This document shows, piece by piece, positions 16,589-25,317 of a stretch of 64,000 nucleotides of DNA. The stretch is from Rhizomicrobium electricum (lineage in GTDB: Bacteria > Pseudomonadota > Alphaproteobacteria > Micropepsales > Micropepsaceae), in NCBI RefSeq assembly GCF_011762045.1, contig NZ_JAASQS010000006.1, forward strand, positions 310,001 to 374,000, in the 5' to 3' direction. How positions within the stretch are numbered: position 1 is the stretch's first letter; each line of letters begins with the position of its first letter. The translations under genes and the position numbers were made by a program. The notes under the pieces are model-generated. The model did not search any database and was not told the DNA's origin. It was given only the letters and a program-made list of their open reading frames with translations.

Positions 16589-17329
16589 ATGAAACCGATC
16601 GTGCTGATCCCGGCCCGGATGGCCTCCACACGCTTGCCCGGCAAGCCCCTCGCCGACATCGGCGGGGTTCCGATGATCGTCCGGGTTTGGCAGAAGGCGG
16701 TCGAGGCGGGGGTGGGTCCGGTCGTGGTGGCCTGCTCCGAGAAGGAAGTCCAGCAAGCCGTAGAGGCGGCGGGCGGCCGTGCCGTGATGACCGCCGCTAA
16801 CCTGCCGTCGGGTTCGGACCGGGTTTGGGCGGCCCTGAATGCGGTCGACCGTTCCTTCGAGCATGACTTCGTCGTCAATTTGCAGGGCGATCTGCCGACG
16901 TTCGATCCGGAATGCATCAAGGCGGCGATCGACGCGATGGTGACCACCGGCGCCGACATCGGCACCTGCGCCGCCGAAATCGAGGATGCGGCCGAGGCCG
17001 ACAATCCGGCGACCGTCAAAGTGGTGGCGACCTGGGACGTCGGCGGCACGCGCGGCATCGCCCATTATTTCTCGCGCTCGCGCATTCCGAGCGGCAAAGG
17101 CCCGTGGTTCGCCCATGTCGGCCTTTATGTCTATCGTCGCGAGGCGTTGCAGCGTTTCGTCGGTCTGCAGCCGTCGCCGCTCGAGCAGCGCGAAAAGCTG
17201 GAGCAGCTGCGCGCCATCGAAGCCGGCATCAAGATCGGCGTCGGCCGCGTCGACGACGTGCCGCTCAGCGTCGATACCCCCGCCGATCTCGAAAAGGCGC
17301 GGGCCGCCGTCGCGCGCGGCCAGAAATGA
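16589..17329 (+). CDS. kdsB: 3-deoxy-manno-octulosonate cytidylyltransferase
   Basis: A 246-residue enzyme that activates Kdo with CTP for lipopolysaccharide inner-core synthesis in the cytoplasm. The signature starts at the N-terminus (VLIPARMASTRLPGKPLADI), followed by NLQGDLPTFDPECI with the metal-binding Asp and by YFSRSRIPSGKGPWFAHVGLY. Length is normal for the family. ATG 16589 follows GGAAGGGGAG; the open frame upstream is not coding. It overlaps the pheA start by 4 bp (ATGA). Confidence 0.95.
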   Translation: MKPIVLIPARMASTRLPGKPLADIGGVPMIVRVWQKAVEAGVGPVVVACSEKEVQQAVEAAGGRAVMTAANLPSGSDRVWAALNAVDRSFEHDFVVNLQGDLPTFDPECIKAAIDAMVTTGADIGTCAAEIEDAAEADNPATVKVVATWDVGGTRGIAHYFSRSRIPSGKGPWFAHVGLYVYRREALQRFVGLQPSPLEQREKLEQLRAIEAGIKIGVGRVDDVPLSVDTPADLEKARAAVARGQK

Positions 17330-18234
17330 CCGAGAACACGCTGATTTCGCGCGCCAAGACGGTTGCCTTCCAGGGCGAGCCCGGTGCCTATGCCAATCTG
17401 GCGGCCAAGGAAGCGGTGCCGCAAGCGAGCTTCGTCGGCAAGCCGACGTTCGAAGCGGCGCTGGAAGCGGTGCGCTCGGGCGAGACCGATCTCGCCGTGG
17501 TGCCGGTGGAGAATTCCGTCTACGGCCGCATCGCCGACGTGCATCAGCTGGTCCGCCATTTCGGCCGCGCCGTGAAAGGCTTCGTGCCGCGCGAAGGCGA
17601 CAAGGGCCTGTTCATTCTCGGCGAACATTTCCATCGCGTCCGCCATCAACTGCTCGGCCTGCCCGGCACCAAGCTGGAAGACGTCAAGACCGTCTACAGC
17701 CAGGCGCCGGCGCTGGGGCAGGTGCGCATCGTCACCAAGCAGCTCGGCCTCGTCGAAAAGCAGTGGTCCGACACCGCCGGCGCGGCCCGCCATATCGCCG
17801 AACTGAAGGATCCGACCTCAGCCGCCGTGGCCTCCACCCTGGCGGGCGAGATCTACGGTCTCGAAATCCTGAAGCCGAACATCGAAGACACCTCCAACAA
17901 CATGACGCGCTTTCTGATCGTCGGCAGCGAGCCGGACGATCCGCCCAACGACGGGCGCGCGGTGATTACGACGTTCCTGTTCGGCGTGCGCAACATTCCG
18001 GCGGCGCTCTACAAGGCGCTGGGCGGCTTCGCCACCAACGGCGTCAATATGACGAAGCTGGAAAGCTATCAGCTCGGCGGTTCGTTCAACGCCACCGAGT
18101 TCTATGCCGACATCGAAGGCCATCCCGACCAGCATAATGTCCGCCTCGCATTGGAGGAACTGTCGTTCTTCTCCTCGCGGGTCATCATGCTCGGCATCTA
18201 TCCGGCACACCCCTATCGCAACGAAATGCCGTAG
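17326..18234 (+). CDS. pheA: Prephenate dehydratase
   Basis: A 302-residue monofunctional P-protein without a chorismate mutase domain, usual in alphaproteobacteria. The catalytic domain (about residues 10-190) has KTVAFQGEPGAYANLAA, VVPVENSVYGRIADV and the TR dipeptide in SNNMTRFLIVG. An ACT domain (about residues 210-285) follows, with LGGFATNGVNMTKLESYQ, the site of phenylalanine feedback binding (GALV/ESRP-like region). It converts prephenate to phenylpyruvate and is translationally coupled to kdsB. Confidence 0.95.
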   Translation: MTENTLISRAKTVAFQGEPGAYANLAAKEAVPQASFVGKPTFEAALEAVRSGETDLAVVPVENSVYGRIADVHQLVRHFGRAVKGFVPREGDKGLFILGEHFHRVRHQLLGLPGTKLEDVKTVYSQAPALGQVRIVTKQLGLVEKQWSDTAGAARHIAELKDPTSAAVASTLAGEIYGLEILKPNIEDTSNNMTRFLIVGSEPDDPPNDGRAVITTFLFGVRNIPAALYKALGGFATNGVNMTKLESYQLGGSFNATEFYADIEGHPDQHNVRLALEELSFFSSRVIMLGIYPAHPYRNEMP

Positions 18235-18235
18235 A

Positions 18236-18279
18236 GCGCTTCCCCGATAAGTGGGCACCGGTTATCGGGTAGGAAGCGC
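18236..18279. terminator. Inverted repeat between convergent genes, candidate bidirectional terminator
   Basis: There are two nested perfect arms: GCGCTTCC/GGAAGCGC (18236-18243 and 18272-18279) and CCGATAA/TTATCGG inside. The hairpin starts right behind the pheA stop and ends 13 bp before the stop of the convergent tannase-family gene. A short A-run follows on the plus strand (CCCAAAAAACG), giving a T-run for minus-strand transcripts upstream of the stem only. Termination is therefore likely but not textbook. Confidence 0.5.
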
Positions 18280-18292
18280 GACCCAAAAAACG

Positions 18293-19900
18293 TTATCGTT
18301 TGATCGGAACCGACACGCGCTCGATCTTCGCCGGCGTGCGTTTGCTGTCGGCCACGCGCCGAGGGGGCACATTGCTGACGGTGGGCGTGCCGGGAATCCG
18401 GCAGACGAAGCTCGACGCCTGATCGGTCGGGCCCGAGCCTTTGTAGACCGCCACTTTCGGTTCGGCGCAGAGCGGCCGCGTCATGCCGATCACGCCGTCC
18501 TTGTCGGTGTGATAGCCGGTGATCTCGTCCGGCGCATCGCCGGTTTCGACCCACGACACGATGGCGGCGTTGGAATCGAAGCCGTTCGGTCCTTCGCCGC
18601 CGCCGCAATGGCCCATCGACGGGATCATGAACAGGCGCACGAAATTGTCCGCGCCCGGCGTCTTGGCTTCGACGGCCTGGAAATAATCGAGCGTGTTGTA
18701 AGGCGACAAAAGCCCGTCGGCCCAGCCGTGATACATCAAGAGCTTGCCGCCATGCGCCTTGAAGGCGGACAGATCGGGATTGGTGGCGTTCAGCATCCCG
18801 CCGAGTTCCTTGTCGATCGGCGCCAAGTCGCGATCGGGATCGTAGCGGGCGACGCTCCAGGCCGGCTTCTGCTTCAGCGCCTGGATCATCATCGAATCCT
18901 TGAACGGATCGCGGCCGGGCGCGATCGAGTGCGGTCCGAAGGCGGAGGTGACGCCCAGCGGCAGGCCGGGATAGAGCTTCAGCCCGCGCGGCGTGGTCTG
19001 CGGGCCGTATAAGGTTTTGGCGCGCGCGATCTGTGCCCGCGTCAGGCAATCCGGCTTGTCGCCCGTTTTGCACAGCAGTTTCGACCAGTCGAATTTGCAG
19101 CTTCTCGGATCGGTGATGAAGCCGTCCCTGACGCCGTCGCTGCCGTCGCATTGGGCGACCATCGCTTTGGCGACATACGACAGCTTGGCGGCGGAGAGAT
19201 CGCCTTTCGGCGTCCGCCGGGCCTGCCAGGCCTGCACGAAGCCAAGCGATTGCAGCCGCACGAAATTGATCGCCGGGGCGCCGGCGACGATGCCGTCATA
19301 ATCTTCGGGATAGCGCTGCGCTTCGGAGAGGGCCTGCCAGCCGCCCGACGAGCAGCCGCTGAAATAGTTCTTCTTCGGCTCGTGGCCGTAATAGGCGGCG
19401 ATGATCTTCTTGGCGTTGACCGCCATCAGGTGATGGCCGCGATAGGCGAAATTCTCGACCCGCTCGGGATGACCGGCGACCCAGCTCGTATCGAAAAAGC
19501 CTTCCGGGGTTTCGTGGCCGGTATCGGTCGAGGCGGCGGCGAAGCCCTCCCGCACCGCCTGCGCCATGCCGGGATAATTGATCGCGCCGGTCAGGCCGCC
19601 GTTGCCGATGCCTTCGAAGCGGCGGTTCCAGATGTCGGGCAGCCAGACCTCGGCCTTGATCTCCTTGTCGATGATCAGCGCCACCCGGCAGAACGAGCTT
19701 TTGGCCTCGGCCTTGGGACCGAGAAAGGTGTTGAACGGCGATTTGGGAAACGCCCAGCCCGGCGCCACGTGTTCCGCCGCCGTGATCTTGACGGCCTCGA
19801 ACTTGAGCTCGGCCAAAGCCCGGCAAGTCGCCGGCGTGCCTTGCGCGAAAGCCCCCGCACCCAACGCGGCAAAAATCAACGCCCCCGCGCCAATACGCAT
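18293..19900 (-). CDS. Tannase/feruloyl esterase family protein, exported
   Basis: A 535-residue protein with a signal peptide ending in GAGAFAQ. It has the complete tannase-family layout: nucleophile motif FSGCSSGGWQAL (Cys-Ser next to each other), acid Asp in MYHGWADGLLSP and catalytic His in MGHCGGGEGPNGFD. This is the CS-D-HC arrangement in which the two Cys form a disulfide beside the active site. A lid domain lies in the middle. It would hydrolyse aromatic esters such as feruloyl- or galloyl-linked plant material. ATG 19900 has GGGGAG 8-10 bases upstream. Confidence 0.9.
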   Translation of the reverse strand: MRIGAGALIFAALGAGAFAQGTPATCRALAELKFEAVKITAAEHVAPGWAFPKSPFNTFLGPKAEAKSSFCRVALIIDKEIKAEVWLPDIWNRRFEGIGNGGLTGAINYPGMAQAVREGFAAASTDTGHETPEGFFDTSWVAGHPERVENFAYRGHHLMAVNAKKIIAAYYGHEPKKNYFSGCSSGGWQALSEAQRYPEDYDGIVAGAPAINFVRLQSLGFVQAWQARRTPKGDLSAAKLSYVAKAMVAQCDGSDGVRDGFITDPRSCKFDWSKLLCKTGDKPDCLTRAQIARAKTLYGPQTTPRGLKLYPGLPLGVTSAFGPHSIAPGRDPFKDSMMIQALKQKPAWSVARYDPDRDLAPIDKELGGMLNATNPDLSAFKAHGGKLLMYHGWADGLLSPYNTLDYFQAVEAKTPGADNFVRLFMIPSMGHCGGGEGPNGFDSNAAIVSWVETGDAPDEITGYHTDKDGVIGMTRPLCAEPKVAVYKGSGPTDQASSFVCRIPGTPTVSNVPPRRVADSKRTPAKIERVSVPIKR

Positions 19901-20008
19901 TACCGAACTCCCCAAGCCTTGTTCTTGCCGATCAGGCTAAGCCGGAACCTTTACCCGAAAAAGAGTGCTTTGTGGGACTTTCCTGGGTGCGTTTGCCCCA
20001 CCCCCGGT

Positions 20009-20244
20009 GTCATCCCCGGCGATCTCGCGCCGCTGGCTGCTTTAGGGGCGGCACGCTTTTGGTGGCGCGGGCGAGGGACGCCATAGCGTCAGCGTGGTTG
20101 GCGGACCCAGGTATTGAAACCTGCTTGCCCTCTGAAATTTTTGCACGGCCAGTTCTGCCAGAGCGTGCCTGCGTCTCCACCTGGGTCCCCTTCCCCTCGC
20201 ATTCCTCCGCACACGGTGCTTCGGAATGCTCGGCCGGGGATGAC
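20009..20244. repeat. Dispersed palindromic repeat, copy 1
   Basis: A 236-bp element bounded by perfect 12-bp inverted ends GTCATCCCCGGC and GCCGGGGATGAC. An internal block contains CCTGGGTCCCCTTCCC. Two shorter relatives are at 28391 and 30200. The left end supplies the stop codon of the small membrane gene on the minus strand. Confidence 0.8.
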
Positions 20245-20432
20245 AGGGTGGTGGAAAAGAACTTTCGCGCGGTTGCAGCAAGGAACGCCAAGCCTGTAGC
20301 CAGCACCGTCCATGGCGAAATCTCGTGCAGCGCTATCAATGGAAACGCGATCATCGCCAGCGCAACGATAACGGCTCCGACGATTCCCCAGTCATGGGCT
20401 TTGAGAAATCCAAATTCGAAATCGTTCCGCAC
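20010..20432 (-). CDS. Small membrane protein with repeat-derived C-terminus
   Basis: A 140-residue hypothetical. GTG 20432 has a perfect GGAGG five bases upstream, which is the main argument that it is a gene. Residues 1-60 form two hydrophobic helices (GIVGAVIVALAMIAFPLIAL and PWTVLATGLAFLAATARKFF). The remaining about 65 residues are encoded by the palindromic repeat copy 1 and end at its border, so they are unlikely to be conserved. The protein is unrecognised. The original gene may have ended earlier before the repeat arrived. Confidence 0.45.
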   Translation of the reverse strand: MRNDFEFGFLKAHDWGIVGAVIVALAMIAFPLIALHEISPWTVLATGLAFLAATARKFFSTTLSSPAEHSEAPCAEECEGKGTQVETQARSGRTGRAKISEGKQVSIPGSANHADAMASLARATKSVPPLKQPAARDRRG

Positions 20433-20620
20433 GAACGCCTCCAAAAAACGTCAAGGCACACTTCGCCATTGAGCTTTCTTGCAAGCCTTATTCGTGTGAG
20501 TCAGGGAAGAAACTAAGCATGCCGATGATGGGCTGCATGTCAAGTAAAGGTGATTTTGTAAGCGTTTGAAAGCAAAGTTGTTTTTCAAGGGGGCGACGAA
20601 TCTTGTTAACAGACCTCAAG

Positions 20621-21526
20621 TCACCCTCTCACCCATCCATCGAGCAGATACCACGCGATCGCGGCTTTCATCGGGCCGCGGCGGCCTTCGATCTGGCCTT
20701 CCAGGAGCGCGCGGGCTTCGTCGCGGCTGTACCAGACGGCATCGGCGATTTCGGTGGGGTCGAGTTTGAGGGCGTCGCTCTCGGCCTCGGCATAGCAGCC
20801 GATCATCAGAGCGGCGGGAAACGGCCAGGGTTGGCAGGCGAAATAGCGCACCGCGCCGGTGACAATACCGGCTTCCTCTTGCAGTTCGCGCCGTACCGCT
20901 TCCTCGATGCTTTCGCCCGGCTCCATGAACCCGGCGAGGCAGGAATAGAACTCCGGCGCCCAATTGACATTGCGCGCCAAGAGGCAGCGCTCGCCATAGG
21001 TCGCCAGCATGATGACGGCCGGATCGGTGCGCGGGAAATGCTCGGCGCCGCACAAGGGACAGACGCGCTTGGTGCCGGCGTCGGCGGTTTCGGTCTTGGT
21101 GCCGCAGCGGGCGCAGAAGCCGTTGCGGCTGTGCCACTCGATCATCCCCTTGGCCTGGGACAGGATCGCAAGGTCCTTCCGCCGGAGGACCAGCGACGAG
21201 GTGCGCAGGTCGCGGAATTCGCCATACGGTTTCAGCAGGTCGGGCGCATCGGGATGGTCCGTCACGTCGAAGGCGAACACGCCCCGGCCTTCGCCCAGGT
21301 CGGCCTCTTCGAGCCCGAGAAACACCATCACCGCTTTCGGTGTGGCCAGGGCCTGCACCACCTCGAGCGGCACCGCGGCTGCCTTGAGCACCGGCGACCC
21401 GGTCAGCAGCACCTGGCCTTGCCACAGCGGCAAAATCCGGGCGCCGACCAGCCGTTCGGCCACCCAGGCGGTGTCCCCGCGTTTGTCCGAGCGGCGGTCG
21501 AGGGGATTTCCGGTAAACGGGAGCAT
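20621..21526 (-). CDS. nudC: NADH pyrophosphatase NudC (RNA deNADding enzyme family)
   Basis: A 301-residue Nudix hydrolase. A variable N-domain is followed by a zinc ribbon with two Cys pairs (CARCGTKTE and CPLCGAEHFPR, about residues 140-163). The Nudix box is GFMEPGESIEEAVRRELQEE (about residues 200-219). Downstream of it is the NudC-type SQPWPFPxSLM equivalent (ACQPWPFPAALMIG). It hydrolyses NAD(H) and removes NAD caps from RNA. ATG 21526 is chosen; GTG 21538 is an alternative. Confidence 0.93.
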   Translation of the reverse strand: MLPFTGNPLDRRSDKRGDTAWVAERLVGARILPLWQGQVLLTGSPVLKAAAVPLEVVQALATPKAVMVFLGLEEADLGEGRGVFAFDVTDHPDAPDLLKPYGEFRDLRTSSLVLRRKDLAILSQAKGMIEWHSRNGFCARCGTKTETADAGTKRVCPLCGAEHFPRTDPAVIMLATYGERCLLARNVNWAPEFYSCLAGFMEPGESIEEAVRRELQEEAGIVTGAVRYFACQPWPFPAALMIGCYAEAESDALKLDPTEIADAVWYSRDEARALLEGQIEGRRGPMKAAIAWYLLDGWVRG

Positions 21527-21746
21527 GGGGACTAACACCTTTCCCGACCTGGATTATCTTCCGGACTGGCCGTCGGCAACGGCAATCTCTGCAGAGCCGC
21601 TGCAACCGGCGGGAGTGGGCGCCAGGGCAGGTCCGGACGGGCGAGGTGCGTCCACATACGAGCGCCGTAACGTATCCGGTCAACCCGCCAACAGCTTCAT
21701 ATCAAACGGCGACTCGCATTCTGCGGCGAGGGGCTCTATATCCGTT

Positions 21747-21843
21747 TCGGGAACCGGTGGCGGACGGAACGCTCGCCAACCCGGTCAGGTCCGGAAGGAA
21801 GCAGCCGTAACGAATCCGGTCCGGGTCGTCGCCGGTTCCCACC
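21747..21843 (+). ncRNA. ffs: 4.5S RNA of the signal recognition particle (small SRP RNA)
   Basis: The conserved apical domain GGTCAGGTCCGGAAGGAAGC occupies 21783-21802 and is flanked by complementary arms. The terminal stem GGGAACCGG (21749-21757) pairs with CCGGTTCCC (21832-21840). Size and layout fit the bacterial small SRP RNA that binds Ffh. The exact ends are uncertain by a few bases. It lies just before dnaX, a linkage seen in other bacteria. Confidence 0.93.
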
Positions 21844-21859
21844 TAATCTTCAGGCGGCC

Positions 21860-23623
21860 ATGGACGACACAGAGGCACCCTCCCTTGGTTTAGGCCCGGC
21901 GCCCGGCTCGTCAGCTGCGGCGTCATCCGGCGATTACAAGGTCCTGGCCCGCAAATACCGCCCCTCCGATTTCACCGGACTGATCGGCCAGGAAGCCCTG
22001 GTCCGAACACTGTCCAATGCGTTTGCCACCGGCCGGATCGCCCATGCCTTCATGCTGACAGGCGTGCGCGGGGTGGGCAAAACCACCACGGCCCGCATCA
22101 TCGCCAGGGCGCTGAACTGCATCGGGCCGGACGGCAAGCGGACCGAGCCGACCATCCATCCCTGCGGAGAATGCGAACCTTGCCGGGCCATTGCCGAATC
22201 CCGTCATGTCGATGTGCAAGAGATGGACGCCGCCTCTCGCACCGGCATCGACGACGTGCGCGAGATCATCGAGGGTGTGCGCTATGCCCCGGCCAGCGCG
22301 CGCTACAAGGTCTACATCATCGACGAAGTGCACATGCTGTCGAAGCAGGCCTTCAACGGCCTGCTCAAGACGCTGGAAGAGCCGCCGCCGCATGTGAAAT
22401 TCGTGTTCGCCACCACCGAAATCCGCAAAGTGCCGGTGACGGTGCTGTCGCGCTGCCAGCGCTTCGACCTGCGCCGGGTCGAGACGGCGGAACTGGTCAA
22501 GCACCTCGCCAATATCGCCGGGCAGGAAGGCGTCCGAATCGAAGAGCCGGCACTGGCGTTGGTCGCCCGCGCCGCCGAAGGCTCGGTGCGCGATTCGCTG
22601 TCGCTGCTCGATCAGGCCATCGCCCACGGCACCGAAGAGGTGATCACCGCCGACATCATTCGCGGCATGTTGGGCTTGGCCGACCGCGGCCGGGTGCTCG
22701 ATCTGTTCGAAAAAGTGATGGGCGGCGAGATCGCGGTCGCGCTGACCGGCCTCGGCGAGCTTTACGACCGCGGCGCCGATCCCTTGGCGGTGATGCAGGA
22801 TCTTTTGGAGATCACGCATTTTCTCACCCGCATCAAAGTGGCGCCCGGCGCCGAAGGCTTCTTCGACGGCGCCTCCTCGGAAGCCAAGCGGTCCGCCGAC
22901 ATGGCGGCCAAGCTCTCGGTACCGTCGCTGACCCGCGCCTGGACCATGCTGCTGAAAGGCCTGTTCGAGGTGCGCGATGCCGCTCGCCCGATGCAGGCGC
23001 TGGAAATGGCGCTGATCCGCCTCGCTTATGCCGCCGATCTGCCGCCCGCCGACAAGCTGGTGCGCGATCTGATGGACGGCAACGCGCCCGCCGCACCCCG
23101 CACGCCCGCGCCCGGCGGCGCGCCCGCGGGCAACGGTCCGCGCATGGCGATGACCAACGAGCGTCCGGTCGCGATGGCGGCGCCCGCCCCGGTGGCGCAG
23201 GCCGGCGAAGGCCCGGTGTTCCGCTCGCTGGAAGAGATCGCCGCCTTTGCCAACGAGCGGGGCGCGCGCCTCCTCAAGGTGAATCTCGAAAACGACGTGC
23301 ACCTCGTGCGTCTGGAGCCGGGCTTGATCGAGTTCCGCCCCAGCGAACGCGCGCCGCGTACGCTCGCCGCCGATCTGACGCAGAAGCTGAAGGATTGGAC
23401 CGGCCAGCGCTGGACGGTGACGGTGGTGCGCGACGGCGGTGCGCCGACCATTGCCGAGCAGAAGAAGGCCGCCAAGCAGGCCCGTCACGAAGCGGTGCTG
23501 CAGCAGCCCTTGGTGCGCGCCGTGATGGACCGTTTCCCCGGCGCCGAAATCATCGCCGTGCGTGACGTAGTGCCCGAAGCGGCCGAAATCGAAGCGCCGA
23601 TGCCGGAAAGCGAAGAAGACTAG
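21860..23623 (+). CDS. dnaX: DNA polymerase III subunits gamma/tau
   Basis: A 587-residue clamp-loader ATPase. Its domain I has Walker [15 protein letters not shown] (about residues 74-87), the zinc-module Cys set ([10 protein letters not shown], about 112-121), the DEVHMLS Walker B (about 155) and the SRC motif LSRCQRF. Domain III and a Pro/Ala/Gly-rich linker (about residues 405-450) precede a tau-like C-terminal domain that would bind the polymerase and DnaB. It starts 16 bp after the SRP RNA. Its TAG stop overlaps the GTG start of recR. Confidence 0.96.
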   Translation: MDDTEAPSLGLGPAPGSSAAASSGDYKVLARKYRPSDFTGLIGQEALVRTLSNAFATGRIAHAFMLTGVRGVGKTTTARIIARALNCIGPDGKRTEPTIHPCGECEPCRAIAESRHVDVQEMDAASRTGIDDVREIIEGVRYAPASARYKVYIIDEVHMLSKQAFNGLLKTLEEPPPHVKFVFATTEIRKVPVTVLSRCQRFDLRRVETAELVKHLANIAGQEGVRIEEPALALVARAAEGSVRDSLSLLDQAIAHGTEEVITADIIRGMLGLADRGRVLDLFEKVMGGEIAVALTGLGELYDRGADPLAVMQDLLEITHFLTRIKVAPGAEGFFDGASSEAKRSADMAAKLSVPSLTRAWTMLLKGLFEVRDAARPMQALEMALIRLAYAADLPPADKLVRDLMDGNAPAAPRTPAPGGAPAGNGPRMAMTNERPVAMAAPAPVAQAGEGPVFRSLEEIAAFANERGARLLKVNLENDVHLVRLEPGLIEFRPSERAPRTLAADLTQKLKDWTGQRWTVTVVRDGGAPTIAEQKKAAKQARHEAVLQQPLVRAVMDRFPGAEIIAVRDVVPEAAEIEAPMPESEED

Positions 23624-24219
23624 TGTCTGCAATCGGTCCCGAGATCGAACGGCTGATCCAACTCCTGGCGAAGCTGCCGGGATTGGGACCGCGCTCGGCC
23701 CGCCGGGCGGCGCTCGATCTGCTCAAGAAGCGCGAAGTCCTGATGGAGCCGCTGGCGCTCGCCCTTACCGACGCCGCGCGTGCGATCAAAACCTGCGAGA
23801 TTTGCGGCAACCTCGATACCGCTTCGCCATGCGCCCTCTGCTGCGATCCGCGCCGCGAAGGCCGCGTCTTGTGCGTGGTGGAAGACGTCGCCGATCTGTG
23901 GGCGCTGGAACGCGCCGGCGTGTTCAAAGGCCGCTATCATGTGCTCGGCGGCGCGCTGTCGGCGCTCGACGGCATCACGCCGGAGCGGCTGAATGTCGGT
24001 TCGCTGATCGACCGCGCCAAACAGGGCGTCGAGGAAATCATCCTCGCCATGAATGCGACGGTCGAAGGCCAGACCACGGCGCATTACCTGCTCGATGCGC
24101 TGGCCGAAACGGGCGTCAAGGTCACGCGGCTGGCGCATGGCGTGCCGGTCGGCGGCGAACTCGATTATCTCGATGAAGGAACGCTGTCGGCCGCCTTCAA
24201 GGCGCGCCGTTCGCTGTAA
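23623..24219 (+). CDS. recR: Recombination mediator protein RecR
   Basis: A 198-residue protein with a helix-hairpin-helix at the N-terminus ([17 protein letters not shown]), a four-Cys zinc finger ([21 protein letters not shown], about residues 58-78) and a Toprim domain (about 80-175: [14 protein letters not shown], then [13 protein letters not shown]). With RecF/RecO it loads RecA on gapped DNA. Start GTG overlaps the dnaX stop by one base. The ebfC/ybaB gene usually between dnaX and recR is absent here. Confidence 0.95.
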   Translation: MSAIGPEIERLIQLLAKLPGLGPRSARRAALDLLKKREVLMEPLALALTDAARAIKTCEICGNLDTASPCALCCDPRREGRVLCVVEDVADLWALERAGVFKGRYHVLGGALSALDGITPERLNVGSLIDRAKQGVEEIILAMNATVEGQTTAHYLLDALAETGVKVTRLAHGVPVGGELDYLDEGTLSAAFKARRSL

Positions 24220-24229
24220 GGGGACTAGC

Positions 24230-25273
24230 ATGCGCTGGTACGGTCTTGTCGGCCTTCTTTTGATCGCGCCGGCTTCGGCGGAGTTTTCCGATAGCGACGC
24301 CGCTGCGCTGGCCGCGGCCTCGCCCGCGGTGGCGCAGTCGCTCAAAACCATCGAAACCACGATCACGGCGCTGCCGGACACGATGCGCGCGCCGACCCAG
24401 GACGGACTCTTGGTCTCCGACACCTGCATCGCCTATCGCCGGAACGAAACCGCAGAGACACGCCGCGCCGTGGTCGACGAACTCGTGCGCCAGGGTCTGG
24501 TGACCGACGCCGCGGCGGCAACGCGCAGTCTCTACGGCTATCCGGTCAAGACCGACGGCACCTGCGTGCACACGTCGGCGCCGTTCCTCGCCACGCCCGG
24601 CAGCGAAGAAGACAGCCACCATTCCTGGCCCGGCGGGTTGGCCGATCACATCGCGTTCAATCTCCACGCCGCCCACGACATGGTGGCACGGTGGCGCGCC
24701 GTGACCGGCAACCCGAACGCTTATGACCGCGGCACGCTCGATGCGGCGGTGCTGTGGCACGATTGGGCCAAGCGCCTGGTGCTGCATTGGAGCGACAAGG
24801 GTGTCGTTTCTTATGAATCGACCATCGGCGGAACCTCGTCGCATCACGTCATCGGCCTTGCCGAAGCGATGGCGCGCGGGCTTCCGGCGGACGAGGTGCT
24901 GGTGCAGGTCTGCGCCCATCAGGCGCCGTCGAACGATCACGATGCCAAGGTCACCGGCTGGGTCCGTGCCGCCGCGATCATCGCCCGCATCGATCCGGTT
25001 CGGCAGGGCTATCTGAAATCCGTCGACGGCGGCTACGCGCTGACGATCCGTCCCGAGTGCCGCATCCACAATCTGTCGGATGGCAGTTGGGTCTACGCCG
25101 TCCCCGCGGCACAGCACGCCAAAGCCATCGTCACGCGCCTGGCGCCGCAAGCCGGTCACAAGGACGACCGCCGCTTCCTCGAACAGGCGCTCAGCTATTA
25201 CGGCGCCGAACGCTTCGATCTCTTGAGTGACGCCGAAGCCCTCAAGCTGCTGCAGGATTTGCCGAAGAAATAG
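24230..25273 (+). CDS. Exported HD-domain protein
   Basis: A 347-residue protein starting with a clear signal peptide (MRWYGLVGLLLIAPASA). The middle looks like an HD phosphohydrolase core: a His-rich strand (DSHHSWPGGLADHIAFNLHAA, about residues 125-144), the HD pair in DAAVLWHDWAKRLVL (about residues 172-186) and further His in TSSHHVIGLAEAMA and VCAHQAPSNDHD. HD enzymes are normally cytoplasmic, so an exported one is unusual. The substrate is unknown. It starts 10 bp behind recR with AAGGGG upstream and probably shares that transcript. Confidence 0.7.
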   Translation: MRWYGLVGLLLIAPASAEFSDSDAAALAAASPAVAQSLKTIETTITALPDTMRAPTQDGLLVSDTCIAYRRNETAETRRAVVDELVRQGLVTDAAAATRSLYGYPVKTDGTCVHTSAPFLATPGSEEDSHHSWPGGLADHIAFNLHAAHDMVARWRAVTGNPNAYDRGTLDAAVLWHDWAKRLVLHWSDKGVVSYESTIGGTSSHHVIGLAEAMARGLPADEVLVQVCAHQAPSNDHDAKVTGWVRAAAIIARIDPVRQGYLKSVDGGYALTIRPECRIHNLSDGSWVYAVPAAQHAKAIVTRLAPQAGHKDDRRFLEQALSYYGAERFDLLSDAEALKLLQDLPKK

Positions 25274-25274
25274 G

Positions 25275-25302
25275 GCGCGCCGGGCTGTCGCTCCCGGCGC
25301 GC
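25275..25302. terminator. Strong GC hairpin between convergent genes
   Basis: GCGCGCCGGG/CCCGGCGCGC is a perfect 10-bp stem with an 8-nt loop, directly behind the exported HD-domain gene and 15 bp before the stop of the convergent PEP-CTERM gene. There is no T-run. Confidence 0.55.
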
Positions 25303-25317
25303 GTCATGGGCGAACCG

